Shown: positions 12,257 to 25,500, counted from the stretch's first letter. The stretch: DNA of 64,000 nucleotides from Larix kaempferi (GCA_027924585.1 BSBM01000372.1:5501001-5565000), one strand, 5' to 3'. The notes: generated by a model from the letters alone, not told the origin. Numbers and translations are program-made.

Positions 12257-13306
12257 TTGATGAAAGATTACTATGGCATAGAAGGAGTGGGACATTTGAA
12301 AGTCGACAATCTTGTCAAAATTAGTAAGAAGGAAGTTGTAAGAAATTTACCAAAGATCATAAAACCACCAAACCATGTTTGTAGACACTCTCTCCATGGA
12401 AAGCAAACAAGATCAAGCTACAAGGTCAAAGAGCATACAACCTCTCAACCATTAGAAGTAATTCACACTGATATTTGTGGGCCTAGAAGGACTAAGAGCC
12501 TTCAAGGTGAATATTACTTCATGTTATTTATTGATGATTATTCTAGGATGACTTGGGTGGCATTTCTTAAAGAAAAGTCAGAAGCTTTCATGAAGTTCAA
12601 AGCCTTCAAATCACTTTCTAAAAATGAATCAAATATCATAATTAAATGTCTAAGATCAGACAATGGTGGTGAGTTCATACCTCAAATAAATTCAATGAGT
12701 TCTATGAAGATCATGGAATCAAAAGGAATTTTTCAACCCCTAGAACTCCTCAACAAAATGGAGTATCCAAGAGGAAAAACATGATTTTTCAAGAAGCAAC
12801 TAGAACTATGCTAAATGAAGCAAAAAGTTTCTAATGACTATTGGAGAGAAGCAATCTATACAGCTGTCTGTTTACAAAATAGAGGAAAGCTCAGAGTAAA
12901 TAGTGACAAAACTCCTTATGAGATATGGTTTGGAAGACTAGCCACAGTTAAATACTTTAGAGTTTTTGGAAGTAAGTGCTACATAAAAAGAGATGATGAT
13001 AATCTAGGAAAGTTTGAATCTAGAACATATGAAGGAATATTTCTTGGATATTCTTCCACCAAAATAGCATACAGATGTTATAATATAAGGTTGCACAAGA
13101 TCATAGAAAGTGCAAATGTAACCATAGATGACACTAAACCAAAAAGGATACAAATCCAAGAAAATTTGGATGTTGAAGAAACAGATGATGAAATAGATGA
13201 TGAAGAAAGAGAAGGAATTTCACAAGAAGAAGAGACACTTGAAAAGGAAGAAGAAGAAGAAAATGACTACTCCCCAAGATCAGACACAAAAACACCATCC
13301 AGATGA
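12257..13306 (+). pseudogene. Integrase remnant of element 1
   Basis: This segment holds the copia integrase: a zinc-binding end with LHGKQTRSSYK, then HTDICGPRRTKSLQGEYYF with the first catalytic Asp, FIDDYSRMTWV, and LRSDNGGEF with the second Asp. About position 12690 the frame shifts; the expected HGIKRN and PRTPQQNGV motif with the catalytic Glu region continues in another frame, and the original frame returns by 12815. The C-terminal part (DYWREAIYTAVCLQNR to FRVFGSKCYI) and an acidic tail follow. The enzyme would insert cDNA into the genome; this copy is broken. Confidence 0.88.
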
Positions 13307-13375
13307 GTTCAAAAGAATCATGCTGAAAGTCAAATTATTGGTGACAAAAACTCAGGAGTTCAAACAAGGAGAATA

Positions 13376-14077
13376 TTGTTTTATGGTGAACAACAAGCAT
13401 TGCTTTCTATAGTAGAACCTAAAAATTTTAAAGAATCTTGCAAAAGTGAGGACTGGATCAATTCTATGAATGAAGAAATTGATCAAATAGAAAAGAGCCA
13501 AACTTGGGAACTTGTCCCAAGACCTAAGGACATGCACATCATTGGGACCAAATGGATTTTTAAGAATAAGTTCAATGAGGATGGTCATGTGATAAGGAAC
13601 AAGGCCATATTAGTATGCAAGGGATATGATCAAGTAGAAGGTATTGATTTTGAAGAAACCTTTTCACCTATGGAAAGACTTGAAGACATTAGAATGTTCT
13701 TATCCTTTTCATGCTATAAGAACTTCAAAGTATATCAAATGGATGTAAAATCAATATTTCTTAATGGAGAACTTGAAGGAGAAGTATATGTAGAGTATCC
13801 TAAAGCTTTTCTCTTAATAGAAAATAGAGATTATGTTTGCAAACTTAAGAAGGTGCTCGATGGTCTTAAAAAAGCTCCAAGAGCATGGTTATCTAGACTT
13901 GACAAATATTTAAAACAACAAGGATATAAAAGAGGGTCTAGTGACAGTAATTTGTACATAAAATTTGAAAACAAAAATATGATCATCTTTGTAGTCTACA
14001 TAGATGATATCATATTTGGAAGTGATCTGCAAATTTTGACTGTAAAATTTGCTTCAAAAATGAAGAAAGAACTTTAA
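13376..14077 (+). pseudogene. Reverse transcriptase of element 1
   Basis: Canonical copia RT blocks occur in order: WELVPRPKDMHIIGTKWIFK, KGYDQVEGIDFEETFSPM, YQMDVKSIFLNGELEGEVYV, KKAPRAWLSRLDKYL and the catalytic YIDDIIFG. The stretch is open for 233 codons and the YIDD box is intact, which makes this the best-preserved part of the element. It ends at a TAA at 14075-14077, where the family normally reads on into the next block (MSMLGELSFFLGLQ). The ATG at 13376 is only the first Met of the open stretch; in life this is part of one polyprotein. Confidence 0.92.
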
Positions 14078-14953
14078 ATGTCAATGTTAGGGGAACTATC
14101 ATTCTTTCTAGGTTTACAAGTATCTCAATCTGTAAAGGGGATCTTCATCTCTCAAACCAAGTATATCAAAGAGATGTTGAAAAAATTCAAAATGGAAGAA
14201 TCCAAACCCATTAGTACTCCTATGGCTAATGGTTGTAAATTAAGCAAAGATGATGAATCCTTAGAAGTAGATCATAACATGTACAGGTCAATGATTGGTA
14301 CCTTATTATATGTAATAGCTACAAGACCAGATGTAATGCAAGTTGTAGGTTTGGTTGCCAGATTTTAGTCAGCCCCAAAAGAAACACATGTGGATGCAGT
14401 AAGAAGAATTCTCAGCTATCTAAAAGGTACTATGGATTATGGAATATGGTATCCAAATAACAATAAATTTTCTCTAAAATCATTTATAGATGGAGATTGG
14501 GAAGGAAGTATTGATGACAGAAAAAGAACTAGTGGAGCAACATTTTACTTAGGAAATTGCTTGGTATCATGGCTAAGCAAAAAGCAGTCTTCCATTTCAC
14601 TATCTATAGCAGAAGATGAGTATATTGCCGATGCATCATGTTGTACGCAACTCATCTGGATGAAGAAAATATTGGAAGATGTACTTGTAAACTATGAAGA
14701 TCCCATAGCTATATATTGTGACAATACATGTACCATTAACATATCCAAAAATCATGTCATGCACTCCAAAACTAAACAGATTCTAATCAAATATCACTTC
14801 TTAAGAGAGCAAGTGTCACAAAATATTGTCAAACTAGAGTATATTGATACAAAGGAACAAATAGGTGATATTTTTACTAAACCACTACCTAGAGAGTCAT
14901 TTGCTTATCTCACGCAAAAACTGGAGTTATCTCTCTTTATTAAGATAAAATGA
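14078..14953 (+). pseudogene. RT connection and RNase H of element 1
   Basis: This continues the RT frame after one stop. Seen are SFFLGLQVSQ, ISTPMANGCKLSK and MYRSMIGTLLYVIATRPD, then a second stop at 14366-14368 in place of the usual Gln before SAPKETH. The RNase H follows: GDWEGSIDDRKRTSGATFYL, SIAEDEYIADASCCTQLIW, IYCDNTCTINISKN and DIFTKPLPRESF. RNase H would remove template RNA during cDNA synthesis. Both stops lie in the same frame, so only substitutions separate this part from RT. Confidence 0.9.
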
Positions 14954-15067
14954 AGATTGTAACCCTATCACAAAAGGGACATAGTTGATAGGGGGGAATT
15001 ATGAATCTTTTTCATTAATGACAAAAAGGGGCAGAAGAAAAAAATTGAAGTTGTTTTCATCAATGAC

Positions 15068-15079
15068 AAAGGGGGAGAA
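15068..15079 (+). other. Polypurine tract of element 1
   Basis: AAAGGGGGAGAA abuts the 3' LTR and is the expected plus-strand primer. Confidence 0.88.
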
Positions 15080-17129
15080 TGTTGAGTATAATTGTCATTG
15101 ATGCCAAAAGTATTCATCAATGAAAAAGGATATGATGACATGGCATGTATGATGATGTGGCATGGGTGATGAAAGATGCATGATGATGTTCTAGTACATT
15201 CATGATGTCATTATTACAATTTGACCTAATTATATAGAGATTTGTCAGTTTGGAGAAATTATGGAAATGCGTAAGTGTTGGAAAATGGGTCCAAGTGGCC
15301 TTGGGAAAATGTCCACCGTACCTCATAGGTTAACGTAAATGTCCAACCCATCTAACCGGGCTATATCTTGTTGATCTGTCTACCTGACCATGGTATCAGT
15401 TTGTCTTGAGAGTTTCCGAGGAGGAAGTTATAGGTCTGCCAAAACAAGGTTTTACATAGTTTTGCACCAGTCCAGTAAATGTCCACCGAAGTTAGAGGAA
15501 GATGATTTTGAAGGTGAAATACGTATGGTTGTGCTTAATGATATGTACTACATCATCTACTACCATTGTTTTAGGATTTTGGTGAAATAAAAAATCCACC
15601 TTGTAGATTGCACAAATTGTCTAAGTATAAAATATTTGGTAAAAATGCCTAAGTGACCTCAGTAAAATGTCCTCCATTTTCTATGATTGATGTATTAAAT
15701 TATTTGGATGGTATGAGTCTCTATAATGTTGAGTGGTGCATCCAACCATATCATTGGTCTGTATAAAAAGTATCTATAGGTGAAGATATTGATCTGCCAA
15801 AAGTGCCTCTTAGCTTGATTTGCACTACATCAGAAGAATGCCCGTCGAGGAGAGAGAAAGAAGGTTCAAAGGATGAAATTGGTCTCGATGGAATCATCTT
15901 GTTGGCCTCTCTCCATTGGATGTATCATACTTCCAATTTGATGAAAATAAAAATCTTCTCATGTTAACCTAGGGTTTGACAATTTTGTCTGAACTGGTAG
16001 TTTAAAAGGCTAGTTTCAAATGTCCGCCAAATGATGTGTCTGTGTCAATAAATTCATCAATTGACATGGAATTTTTCCTTGTTGAATTAGTTATCCATTA
16101 ATGGCTTCATTTTTCCATATGGAGGTCACACACATGAAACGTCAACCTCCCAAGTTTAAGATAAAATTTGTTTTACATAGAAATCTGAATATGCCCAAAT
16201 TAAGTATATGTTAAAATCAATTCTTATTTTATATTGCCCATCAAAGTCAATTTAATAAGGAATAGTTAAGATGTTATAAAATGAATGAAATTAACTTCCA
16301 ACTATTTATAAAAGCAAATTAATTAAACCAAGAAGTATTTTTTTATGAAGTGGTGCGTTTGATGAAAAGGCAATTTCCATATTTTAAGGACACAATTATG
16401 GAAAGGGTGTGATTCTGAAAATACATGATAATAAGATACAGGAATAAACTAAATGAGACATAGTTTAATAAATAAAACAGAATTTATTTTTAAGTTAAAA
16501 ACAAAATTGATTTTTAATTAAAAACATAATTGATCTTTAATTCAAAAACAAGGTTTATTATTTAATAAACATAAAATTGATTCGTTTTGAAGAGGCGTGA
16601 GTATGAAAAGACACAAGCCATTTTGAACAAATGCAATGATTGAAGAATAATATGATAATACATATACAGGCATTCGAGATTGAAGGAAGATGTCTCAACA
16701 ACCCATATCAAAGAAGAAGAAAGATCAGACAGAGACCAATGAAAACGAAGAAATATAATTGAAGAAAAGAAGTTTTGAAAATATGAACAAGACAGAAAAT
16801 GGTGGAAGGGTGGTGATAGGGAAGGTTGCGTCCTTCTAAGGGTGTTGGAGCATCCTGTTAGTTGTAGCTGACAAAACAGGGTGTTTGTGCATCCTTCAGT
16901 TGTAGCTGAAAAATTGGGTGTTGGTGCATCCAGCAAGTTGGAGCTTGCAAATTATTTTGTAAATATAACTTTGCAGTAATAGAAAGTTTTGGGGGTTTTC
17001 TTAATTGGGATTCCACGATAAAATTGTGTCTTTTGTCTTCTTTTTTATTTAGTTTTTAATTGTGATAAAATTAGAAAAATAGTGTAATATTGATTCACCC
17101 CCTGCTCAATATTGCTTGATATTCCAACA
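15080..17129 (+). repeat. 3' LTR of element 1
   Basis: Second copy of the 8038-10090 LTR, 2050 bp, starting TGTTGAGTATAATTGTC and ending GATATTCCAACA. It is followed by the TATAT target duplication. Confidence 0.93.
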
Positions 17130-17134
17130 TATAT

Positions 17135-18363
<1,229 letters not shown>

Positions 18364-18966
18364 TGTTAAGATTTAATATCCTAAGATAGAAAATAGAAGC
18401 ATTACATTCCATTTCACAATAATAGCATATATAGGATCACTGAAGAAACAACAAGCATAGCATAAACACAAGAGACACATATTTATCCTAGGAAACCCTC
18501 ATGGGGTAGAAAACCCAGCAAAGCTTCCTCAATATAGATGACCAACAATATACAAAGATGCAAACCAAAGACATGATCTCCTTCTCCACCATAGCAGACC
18601 TCTCCTCCACAAGTGCGCTACTCTCAAGTGAGTGAGTGTGTAAAATGAGGAATACACCTCCTCTATTTATACACTACTCTGACTTATCTTTTACACAAAA
18701 CATGTAGGCTCATATTTAACCAATTGGTTAAATAACCCACTACAACTGACTGGGCCGACCCCTCTAGGGTGGTCTAATAACCCTTTGACTCACATAACAC
18801 ATACAGGGCTGACCCCCACTAGGGAAGTCTAATAACCTGAGTTACCACATTTCGATGGAGGAATAAACATCTCCGGATATACAAAAAGGTCTCCAAGGAG
18901 GAATGAAACATCTCCAGAATAATAAAGTACAAATATAATATTCTTTGAAGTTACAATATCTCAACA
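18364..18966 (-). repeat. 3' LTR of element 2
   Basis: 603 bp. On the plus strand it runs from TGTTAAGATTTAATATCC to CAATATCTCAACA. Read in element orientation it starts TGTTGAGATATTG, as does the LTR of element 3 with one change. Confidence 0.93.
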
Positions 18967-18977
18967 CTCCCCCTTAA
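18967..18977 (-). other. Polypurine tract of element 2
   Basis: CTCCCCCTTAA on the plus strand is TTAAGGGGGAG in element sense, directly next to the LTR and identical to the tract of element 3. Confidence 0.88.
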
Positions 18978-19179
18978 TGAGAAGGATATTATAACAGCAT
19001 CTGCATGAGCAAGGAGTCATCAACATCATACATGATACATCTATAAATAATTGGAAGCTTTCTCAACATCATCAGTAATTGAAGCAGTTACTGGAACATC
19101 TTCAGTACCGAGTCTTCATCTTCTGTAGTACTCGAACAACTATAACAACATCAACATCTGGATCCTCACGATCATCAGC

Positions 19180-19480
19180 ATCGTCATCATACGATCATCA
19201 ACATCAGGATCATCTTGATCTACAACATCTGGATCATCTCGATCTACAACATATGGATCATCTCGATCTACAGCATCTGGATCATCACGATCTACAGCAT
19301 CTGGATCATCTCGATCTGCAGCATTTGGATCATCTCGATATACAGCATTTGGATCATCATCATCTAGATCAACACAATTAGTAGCATCGTCATCTAGATC
19401 AACATGATCAGCAGCATCATCATCTAGATCAATACGATCAACAACATCGTCATCTAGATCAACAGTATTAGTATCCACAC
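19180..19480 (-). repeat. 24-bp tandem array of element 2
   Basis: Units of the type GCATCTGGATCATCACGATC plus four bases repeat about twelve times with substitutions. It is the counterpart of the 23-bp array of element 3. Open frames rich in Asp or in DLQHL repeats on the two strands are a by-product of the 24-bp period. Confidence 0.88.
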
Positions 19481-19750
19481 CAATACAAGTATACACATCA
19501 TCAATACAAGTATCCACATAATACAAGTATACACATCATCAATACAAGTATCCACACAATACAAGTATACATCATCATCAATACAAGTATCCACATAATA
19601 CAAGTATACACATCATCAATACAAGTATCCACACAATACAAGTATACATCATCAATACAAGTATCCACACAATACAAGTATACATCATCAATACAAGTAT
19701 CCACGCAATACAAGTATACACATCATCAATGTAAGTATTCACACAATAGC
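19480..19750 (-). repeat. 38-bp tandem array of element 2
   Basis: Units combine ATACAAGTATCCACACA and ATACAAGTATACACATCATC, about seven copies. In element sense the unit matches the 38-bp unit of element 3 (shared GGATACTTGTATTGATGATG). Confidence 0.88.
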
Positions 19751-19809
19751 AGCATACCCTGCAACACACACGATCATATTACAGGATGATCAATCTTGCT
19801 CTCTTTAGG

Positions 19810-19995
19810 ACATAGGTCCATGGATGATGCAATCCTATCATGTACCTTTTGAACCGAAGTCCAGGGATGATCCAGTCCTATCATGTACCTTTTGAATCGA
19901 ATTCCAGGGATGATCCAGTCCTATCATGTACCTTTTGAACCGAAGTCCAGGGACGATCTAGTCCTATCATGTACCTTTTGAACCGAAGTGCAGGG
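19810..19995 (-). repeat. 43-bp hairpin units of element 2
   Basis: About four units of 43-44 bp, built on GATGATCCAGTCCTATCATG and GAACCGAAGTCC. In element sense the second part reads GGACTTCGGTTC, a 4-bp stem closing a TTCG loop. It is a shortened relative of the 88-bp units next to it. Confidence 0.85.
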
Positions 19996-21035
19996 ATGAT
20001 CCAGTCCTATCATTCCATTCTCAGACACCTCTTGTCTACGGCTCACTTCACAGGAATATGGTCTGAGGATGATACAATCCCTTTACCTGTTCATTCAGGA
20101 TTTTGTTTTCGGAGACATCTTGTCTACGGTTCACTTCACAGGACTATGGTCCAAGGACGATACAATCCCCTTACCTGTTCATTCAAGATTTTGTTCTCGG
20201 AGACATCTTGTCTATGGCTCACTTCACAGGAATATGGTTCGAGGATGATACAGTCCCCTTACCTGTTCATTCAGGATTTTGTTCTCAAATACATCTTGTC
20301 TACGGCTCACTTCACAGGACTATGGTCCAAGGACGATACAATCCCCTTACCTGTTCATTCAGGATTTTGTTCTCAAATACATCTTGTCTATGGCTCACTT
20401 CACAGGACTATGGTCCGAGGATGATACAATCCCCTTACCTGTTCATTCAGGATTTTGTTCTCAGAGACATCTTGTCTACGGCTCACTTCACAGGACTATG
20501 GTTCGAGGATGATACAATCCCCTTACCTGTTCATTCAGGATTTTGTTCTCGGAGACATCTTTTCTATGGCTCACTTCACAGGACTATGGTCCGAGGACGA
20601 TACAATCCCCTTACCTGTTCATTCAGGATTTTGTTCTCCGAGACATCTTGTCTATGGCTCACTTCACAGGACTATGGTCCGAGGATGATACAATCCCATT
20701 ACCTGTTCATTCAGGATTTTGTTCTCGGAGACATCTTGTCTATGGATCACTTCACGGGACTATGGTCCGAGGACGATACAATCCCCTTACCTGTTCATTC
20801 AGGATTTTGTTCTCGGAGACATCTTGTCTACGGCTCACTTCACAGGACTATGGTCCGAGGATGATACAATCCCCTTACCTGTTCATTCAAGATTTTGTTC
20901 TCGGAGACATCTTGTCTACGGATGACTTTAGGACTAAATTCCATGGATGATACAATCCTCTTACTCTCAGAGACATCTATCTGCGGATCCTTTTAGAACA
21001 TATGTTCAGGGATGATGCAATCCCCTCATCACCTT
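19996..21035 (-). repeat. 88-bp hairpin-unit tandem array of element 2
   Basis: About eleven units of 88 bp. In element sense each unit contains GGGGATTGTATCATCC, then GGACCATAGTCC (stem GGAC/GTCC), then AGACAAGATGTCT (stem AGACA/TGTCT), then CCTGAATGAACAGG (stem CCTG/CAGG). The unit nearest RNase H has GAACATATGTTC in place of the GGAC stem. The overlapping long open frames on the plus strand arise because 88-bp repeats shift frame each unit. Confidence 0.92.
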
Positions 21036-21148
21036 AGACCCTGTCTAAGGACCATCCACCAAACTTTCTATTGGAATCACTAATATAGGTATCCTCATTA
21101 TCGACCTCACTATCAATGCAAGCAATCTCATCATGAGTGATCACATCA

Positions 21149-21159
21149 CTCCCCCTTTC
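21149..21159 (-). other. Internal second polypurine tract of element 2
   Basis: CTCCCCCTTTC on the plus strand reads GAAAGGGGGAG in element sense. It lies directly after the RNase H end and before the arrays, so the arrays sit between two PPT-like tracts. Confidence 0.65.
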
Positions 21160-22000
21160 GAGGAGGGTCCTTCTGAACTATATTAAGTTTGTCTTGGAAA
21201 ACTTTACTTGAGGTAGAGGTTTGGTTAGTACATCGAATCAGTAGAGGTTTGGTTAGTTCATCAGATCGGTAGAGGTTTGGTTAGTACATCGGTAACTTGT
21301 TACAAATTCGAACTTTCTAGTCCTTTTCTGCACCATATTTTATATATAGAAATGTCAGATCTATATGTTCTTTGACTTATCATGGATCACTGGATTCTCT
21401 GCCATCTTGATACAATCCTGTAGCCATACTGCTTCACAACTAGCAGAGCAAGCAACCATATATTACGCTTGTGCTAGGGGCCATACTGGACTGTTTCCTG
21501 CTAAACCACAAGATCATGACTGATCCCAGACAATAACATCCTATCGATGTGCTCTACCTATCTGATACACTTTCTGCTCAATCGACATCTGTGTAGCCAT
21601 CTGAAGTCATGATCTCCAAAATAGCATAGATCAAAGTCTATCGTATCCTTTAGGTACCTCATCACATGATTTGCAACTAATAGGTGAACACATCTAGTTT
21701 CCACTAGATACTGACTCAAGGTATTCATAGCAAAGCATATATCTAACCTAGTATTTATTAGATACATCAGTGACCCAATAATTTGTCTGTACAGAGTTAT
21801 ATCTACTAACTCTGAAGAGTCATCCGCTAACAGCTTCAAGTTGGAATCCATGAGAGTGGCCATTCCAACACATCAAGTCCTTTCAATATTTATCAGCATA
21901 TTTTCCCTGGTTGAGAAAGATTCCTTCTGAGCCTTGCCATACTTCCAGACCTAGGAAGTAATGCATCAATCTGAGATATTTCATTTTCATTTATGCAGCC
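21150..22000 (-). pseudogene. RT end and RNase H remnant of element 2
   Basis: On the minus strand, 21863-21558 is open and shows MDSNLKLLADDSSELVDITL, then IIGSLMYLINTRLDICFAMN and LSQYLVETRCVHLLVANHVM, the part of a copia polyprotein between RT and RNase H. Upstream fragments (about 22000-21900) match the FLGLEVWQGSEGIFLNQ block and downstream ones the C-terminal end before the internal PPT. Stops and shifts break it. No RT catalytic box is present anywhere in the element, so this piece could not support transposition. Confidence 0.8.
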
Positions 22001-24886
22001 ATCTATCTGTGCCATCTCTCATTAGATGGGTCTACTGATATGAGCCTCAACATCATTCGAACTCTGTGGTGAGTTCCTTCTTGCATCCATGTCATCTGTG
22101 TATAGAAACCATATTCAACCTTGTAGCAAAGGTTGAGATCTACATCACCAATGGTGATCATTAAGCTCATCAATTTACTATCGATCCTGGGTACCCATAC
22201 AAGACCTGATTCACACTTCTTCTTTAATTACATCATTAAGAGAATGGTCTTATCTAGTCACTTGGAGCAAACATCTCGTCATGATTCTCTTCCTCTTTCT
22301 AAGAGAGTATTTTAGCCATGAGCCTTCTATATTATGTTTGATTTGTAAATATTCTTGTTGAACATCCATCACTTGTGCAGTGTTAATCATTCTTCATGAT
22401 CTTTCCTACAAATCAAAATTAAGTACATGATTAGTAATACTTCATAATCATCAAATCATATTGACATGATAACCTATTATGCATACAGATATCATTTACA
22501 TAGTTATGCAACTATTTTGAATAATACTTTGGCACAACACTTTCCCATATCCTGTATGCATACAGTAGCTATCTAGATGCCTTCCATCTCTACCAGAACA
22601 TACTATCCAGAGTGTGCATAGCTCTCAGCATGTCAACAAAGAGGTTTCATTCTAGACAAGCAACAATGGAATGTTTGTCCAACTTACCAATCATATGCAT
22701 ATTAGTAGTATATTGTTCAATGCTCTATGAATGTTTACACTCAGCATGATATATTCTAGGAATACAAATATGCATACAAGCAATATCATTTATTATTTCA
22801 AATAACAACTCAAATACTTATCTTTTATGTTTGTGTAGTTGCTTCCCGCTTGATCTTCTATATGTCTTTTGAACTTCTATTCATTCTCTACCACTTGTGC
22901 ATGCTCAAGTGTGCAGTAGTGTCATCATCATGATCTCATATACAAACATACATTCATTAGTATATTATCAATATTATCAAAACATTCTAATTCTAAATAA
23001 TCTTGAATATGTATAGTCATGATCATTAGTATTCAGGGTTTTAAGGAAGTCTTCTTTTACTCATGCATATTCTTGTTTGATCATAGTACTCTTCTGGTTA
23101 ATTAAATCATCAAGATAAGAGACATAATATGCATAAACCCTTGATTACTAACTTTATGAATAAGCATAACCAATCATACCAAGTATACTTATATAAGGGA
23201 TCCTAATACAAGGTAAGGTTCTAACTTGACATAGGAAAACATACCTGGATTAGTATACCTGCTTAGTTATGTACAACATACTTAAACAATCTCTTCAGTG
23301 ATTTAGAGATCCTGAGTTAGAACCTGCATGTCTCATAGGTTAAGCATAATATAACAAAGTCATATATACCTCGTAAGTAGAACAAAGATTATGGATGAGT
23401 CTTTGTCTTCATATGGTCATGGAACTTGATTTGTCTTTTGTGATGTACCTGTATCTTGTTAACAGACAACATCAACCTCACACAACACCATAATGCATTA
23501 GTACAATCATATAGCCCTAATCAATGAATGTCTTCGATCATTCACATGCATTCATACTATTACTAGGGTGATAAGACAATTCTAACATTAATCAAGATTG
23601 TACTAATAAATAATATGAAGACAAACACATTATGAGCTTAATCAAGAATCAGATTTCAAGACCTCCTTAAGTCATACCTGTCGAGACTTCTTGCATTCTT
23701 CTTATGTCAGGCCTTAGCCTCAACTCCCCCTGAAACTTGATCTAGAGCTTGATTAGGGTTTTCTAGAGAAACCCTAAAAATTCAATCTTTGACTTTTACA
23801 CTTCTGAATGGATGGAAGGATGTGTCTTGCTGAGCTGATCAAACTAGCATACTTCAATTTTGAGATCTCCAAAATTTGACCCCTCAAAATTGCCTTTGAA
23901 ACTTCTGGATCTTCTGGACAGGAACCCGAACTAAGGTTTGATGAATCCCACCCTTCTGTCCAATCAAAAGGTTCGATCCAAGGCTCTAAACTCTTATTTT
24001 TCTGAGGAGCTTCCAGCAGTGGTTACAGACTTCAAAAATTCCAACTTTTGCTGAAGCCCTAATTTTCGATCTTTCCGATCAAAATCCCAAACTGGGGTTT
24101 TATCAAGCCCGGTCTTCTACCCAACCAAAAAAATCGATCTTGGTCTCTAAATTTTTATTTTCCTAAGTAGCATTCAACCGTGGATTCTGATTCCAAAAAT
24201 TATAACTTTCTCCGAAACCCTAAATTCCAGAAGCCATGAATGAAGGTGCTCCAAAAATAATTCTGTTTTGACAGAAATATGTACCTGATTGTTTCTACTG
24301 TAACTCTGAACTTTTTGCTCCACAGGGTCTGAAAAAATTTTCTGCAGTAGCCTGACTTGTCATCTTTCGATCCCAATAGGTCTGACCTCGATTGGATTTT
24401 CTGAGAGAGAGTTATGCCAAATGTCGCAACATGACCTGTTTATAGGATAAAACAGGAGAGCGAACTTGTACGGCATGCCACGTGTCACTGGTTCACCTTC
24501 AGCCTCTAAAAACATTTCCTGAGATAGTACAGTCTATGTACTACCTATAAATTTTGACGAAATTTCATTTGGAGCTTCCTAGCCCACGTTATGACATTTT
24601 CTCCTAGGTCACCTAATTTTGACTGAGATCTGGAAGAGGCAGAAACCCTAACTTGTACTGATCATAACTCACAAAGTACAACGAATCTGGGGGTGCCCTT
24701 TGGACACAAGGTACCTGGGGATGTATTCTACAACTTGTAAAGGTTTCAGATCTTGAACCTTTGTCCAAATGGATTTATAGTGAATGTTCCACGATGACTG
24801 GTTTTTGCTATATAAAACCCTAACCTTCAAATTGTCGCAAGAGAAGCAAGTGTCGTAAGTGCCATACATTGCCTTCCTTTAGGTTA
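22001..24886 (-). other. Long leader of element 2
   Basis: Nearly 2.9 kb between the PBS and the RNase H remnant with no gag, protease or integrase. It aligns in order with the leader of element 3. Seen in both are the CAGTACAAGTTAGGGTTTCTG block, imperfect roughly 165-bp repeats built on AAACCCTAGTTCGGGAT-type sequence, and several AG followed by GTATGT or GTACCT junctions. The only open frame of note is 24869-24669. Confidence 0.7.
24669..24869 (-). CDS. Small leader ORF of element 2 (hypothetical)
   Basis: A 66-codon frame starts 18 bases downstream of the PBS in element sense. It includes CFSCDNLKVRVLYSKNQSSW and ends IPRYLVSKGHPQIRCTL. Element 3 has the same frame and the same stop position, but with AGG in place of the ATG and one in-frame stop. 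I do not recognise a family. It could be the stub of the ancestral gag start or chance; its position as the first ORF after the primer site is the reason to list it. Confidence 0.35.
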   Translation of the reverse strand: MYGTYDTCFSCDNLKVRVLYSKNQSSWNIHYKSIWTKVQDLKPLQVVEYIPRYLVSKGHPQIRCTL

Positions 24887-24898
24887 GCTCTGATACCA
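24887..24898 (-). promoter_or_regulatory. Primer binding site of element 2
   Basis: GCTCTGATACCA on the plus strand is TGGTATCAGAGC in element sense, directly abutting the LTR. Confidence 0.93.
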
Positions 24899-25500
24899 TG
24901 TTAAGATTTAATATGCTAAGACAGAAAATAGAAGCATTACATTCCATTTCACAATAATAGCATATACAAGATCACTGAAGAAACAACAAGCATAGCACAA
25001 ACACAAGAGACACAGATTTATCCTGGGAAACCCTCATGGGGTAGAAAACCCAGCAAAGCTTCCTCAATATAGATGATCAGCAATATACAAAGATGCAAAC
25101 CAAAGACATGATCTCCTTCTCCACCATAGCATACCTCTCCTCCACAAGTGCGCTACTCTCAAGTGAGTGAGTGTGTAAAATGAGGAATACACCTCCTCTA
25201 TTTATACACTACTCCGACTTATTTTTTACACAAAACATGTAGGCTCGTATTTAACCAATTGGTTAAATACCCACTACAACTGAATGGGCCGACCCCTCTA
25301 GGGTGGTCTAATAACCCTTTGACCCACATAACACATATAGGGCCGACCCCCACTAGGGAAGTCTAATAACCCGAGTTACCACATTCCGACGGAGGAATAA
25401 ACATCTCCGGATATACAAAAAGGTCTTCAAGGAGGAATGAAACATCTCCAGAATAAAAAAGTACAAATATAATATTATTTGAAGTTACAATATCTCAACA
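24899..25500 (-). repeat. 5' LTR of element 2
   Basis: 602 bp. A TATA box (TATAAATAGA in element sense, 25206-25197) lies about 300 bp from each end, at the same place as in element 3. Confidence 0.93.

Larger units (their letters stand above)
8038..17129 (+). mobile_element. Element 1: Ty1/copia LTR retrotransposon, complete but inactivated
   Basis: LTRs at 8038-10090 and 15080-17129 both start TGT and end CCAACA. A PBS complementary to initiator tRNA-Met follows the left LTR and a purine-rich tract precedes the right LTR. The flanks are TATAT on both sides (8033-8037 and 17130-17134), a 5-bp target-site duplication inside a (TA)n tract. The domain order gag, protease, integrase, RT, RNase H is that of Ty1/copia. 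The coding part has stops and frameshifts. In the first roughly 370 bases the LTRs differ at about one position in ten by eye, so this is an old insertion. Confidence 0.95.
18364..25500 (-). mobile_element. Element 2: non-autonomous copia-derived LTR element (same family as element 3)
   Basis: LTRs are at 18364-18966 and 24899-25500 and the flanks are CTCTC on both sides (18359-18363, 25501-25505), a perfect 5-bp duplication. The PBS is next to the right LTR on the minus strand and the PPT next to the left LTR, so the element reads leftwards. Inside, the only pol trace is the end of RT and RNase H; gag, protease, integrase and the YIDD/YVDD RT core are absent. A long leader lies on one side and four tandem arrays on the other. 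By eye the LTRs differ at about 25 of 602 positions. Confidence 0.93.

Noticed and set aside
19079-19769. Asp-rich, DLQHL-rich and VDTCIDDVY-type repeat ORFs
   Set aside because: By-products of the 24-bp and 38-bp arrays on both strands, with no conserved protein between the two family copies.
20103-20950. Overlapping long plus-strand ORFs of 68-253 residues with repeated LFIQDFVL-type phrases
   Set aside because: They come from the 88-bp tandem array: 88 is not a multiple of three, so frames cycle through the same three translations. The array lies on the noncoding strand of element 2 and has no start context or domain.
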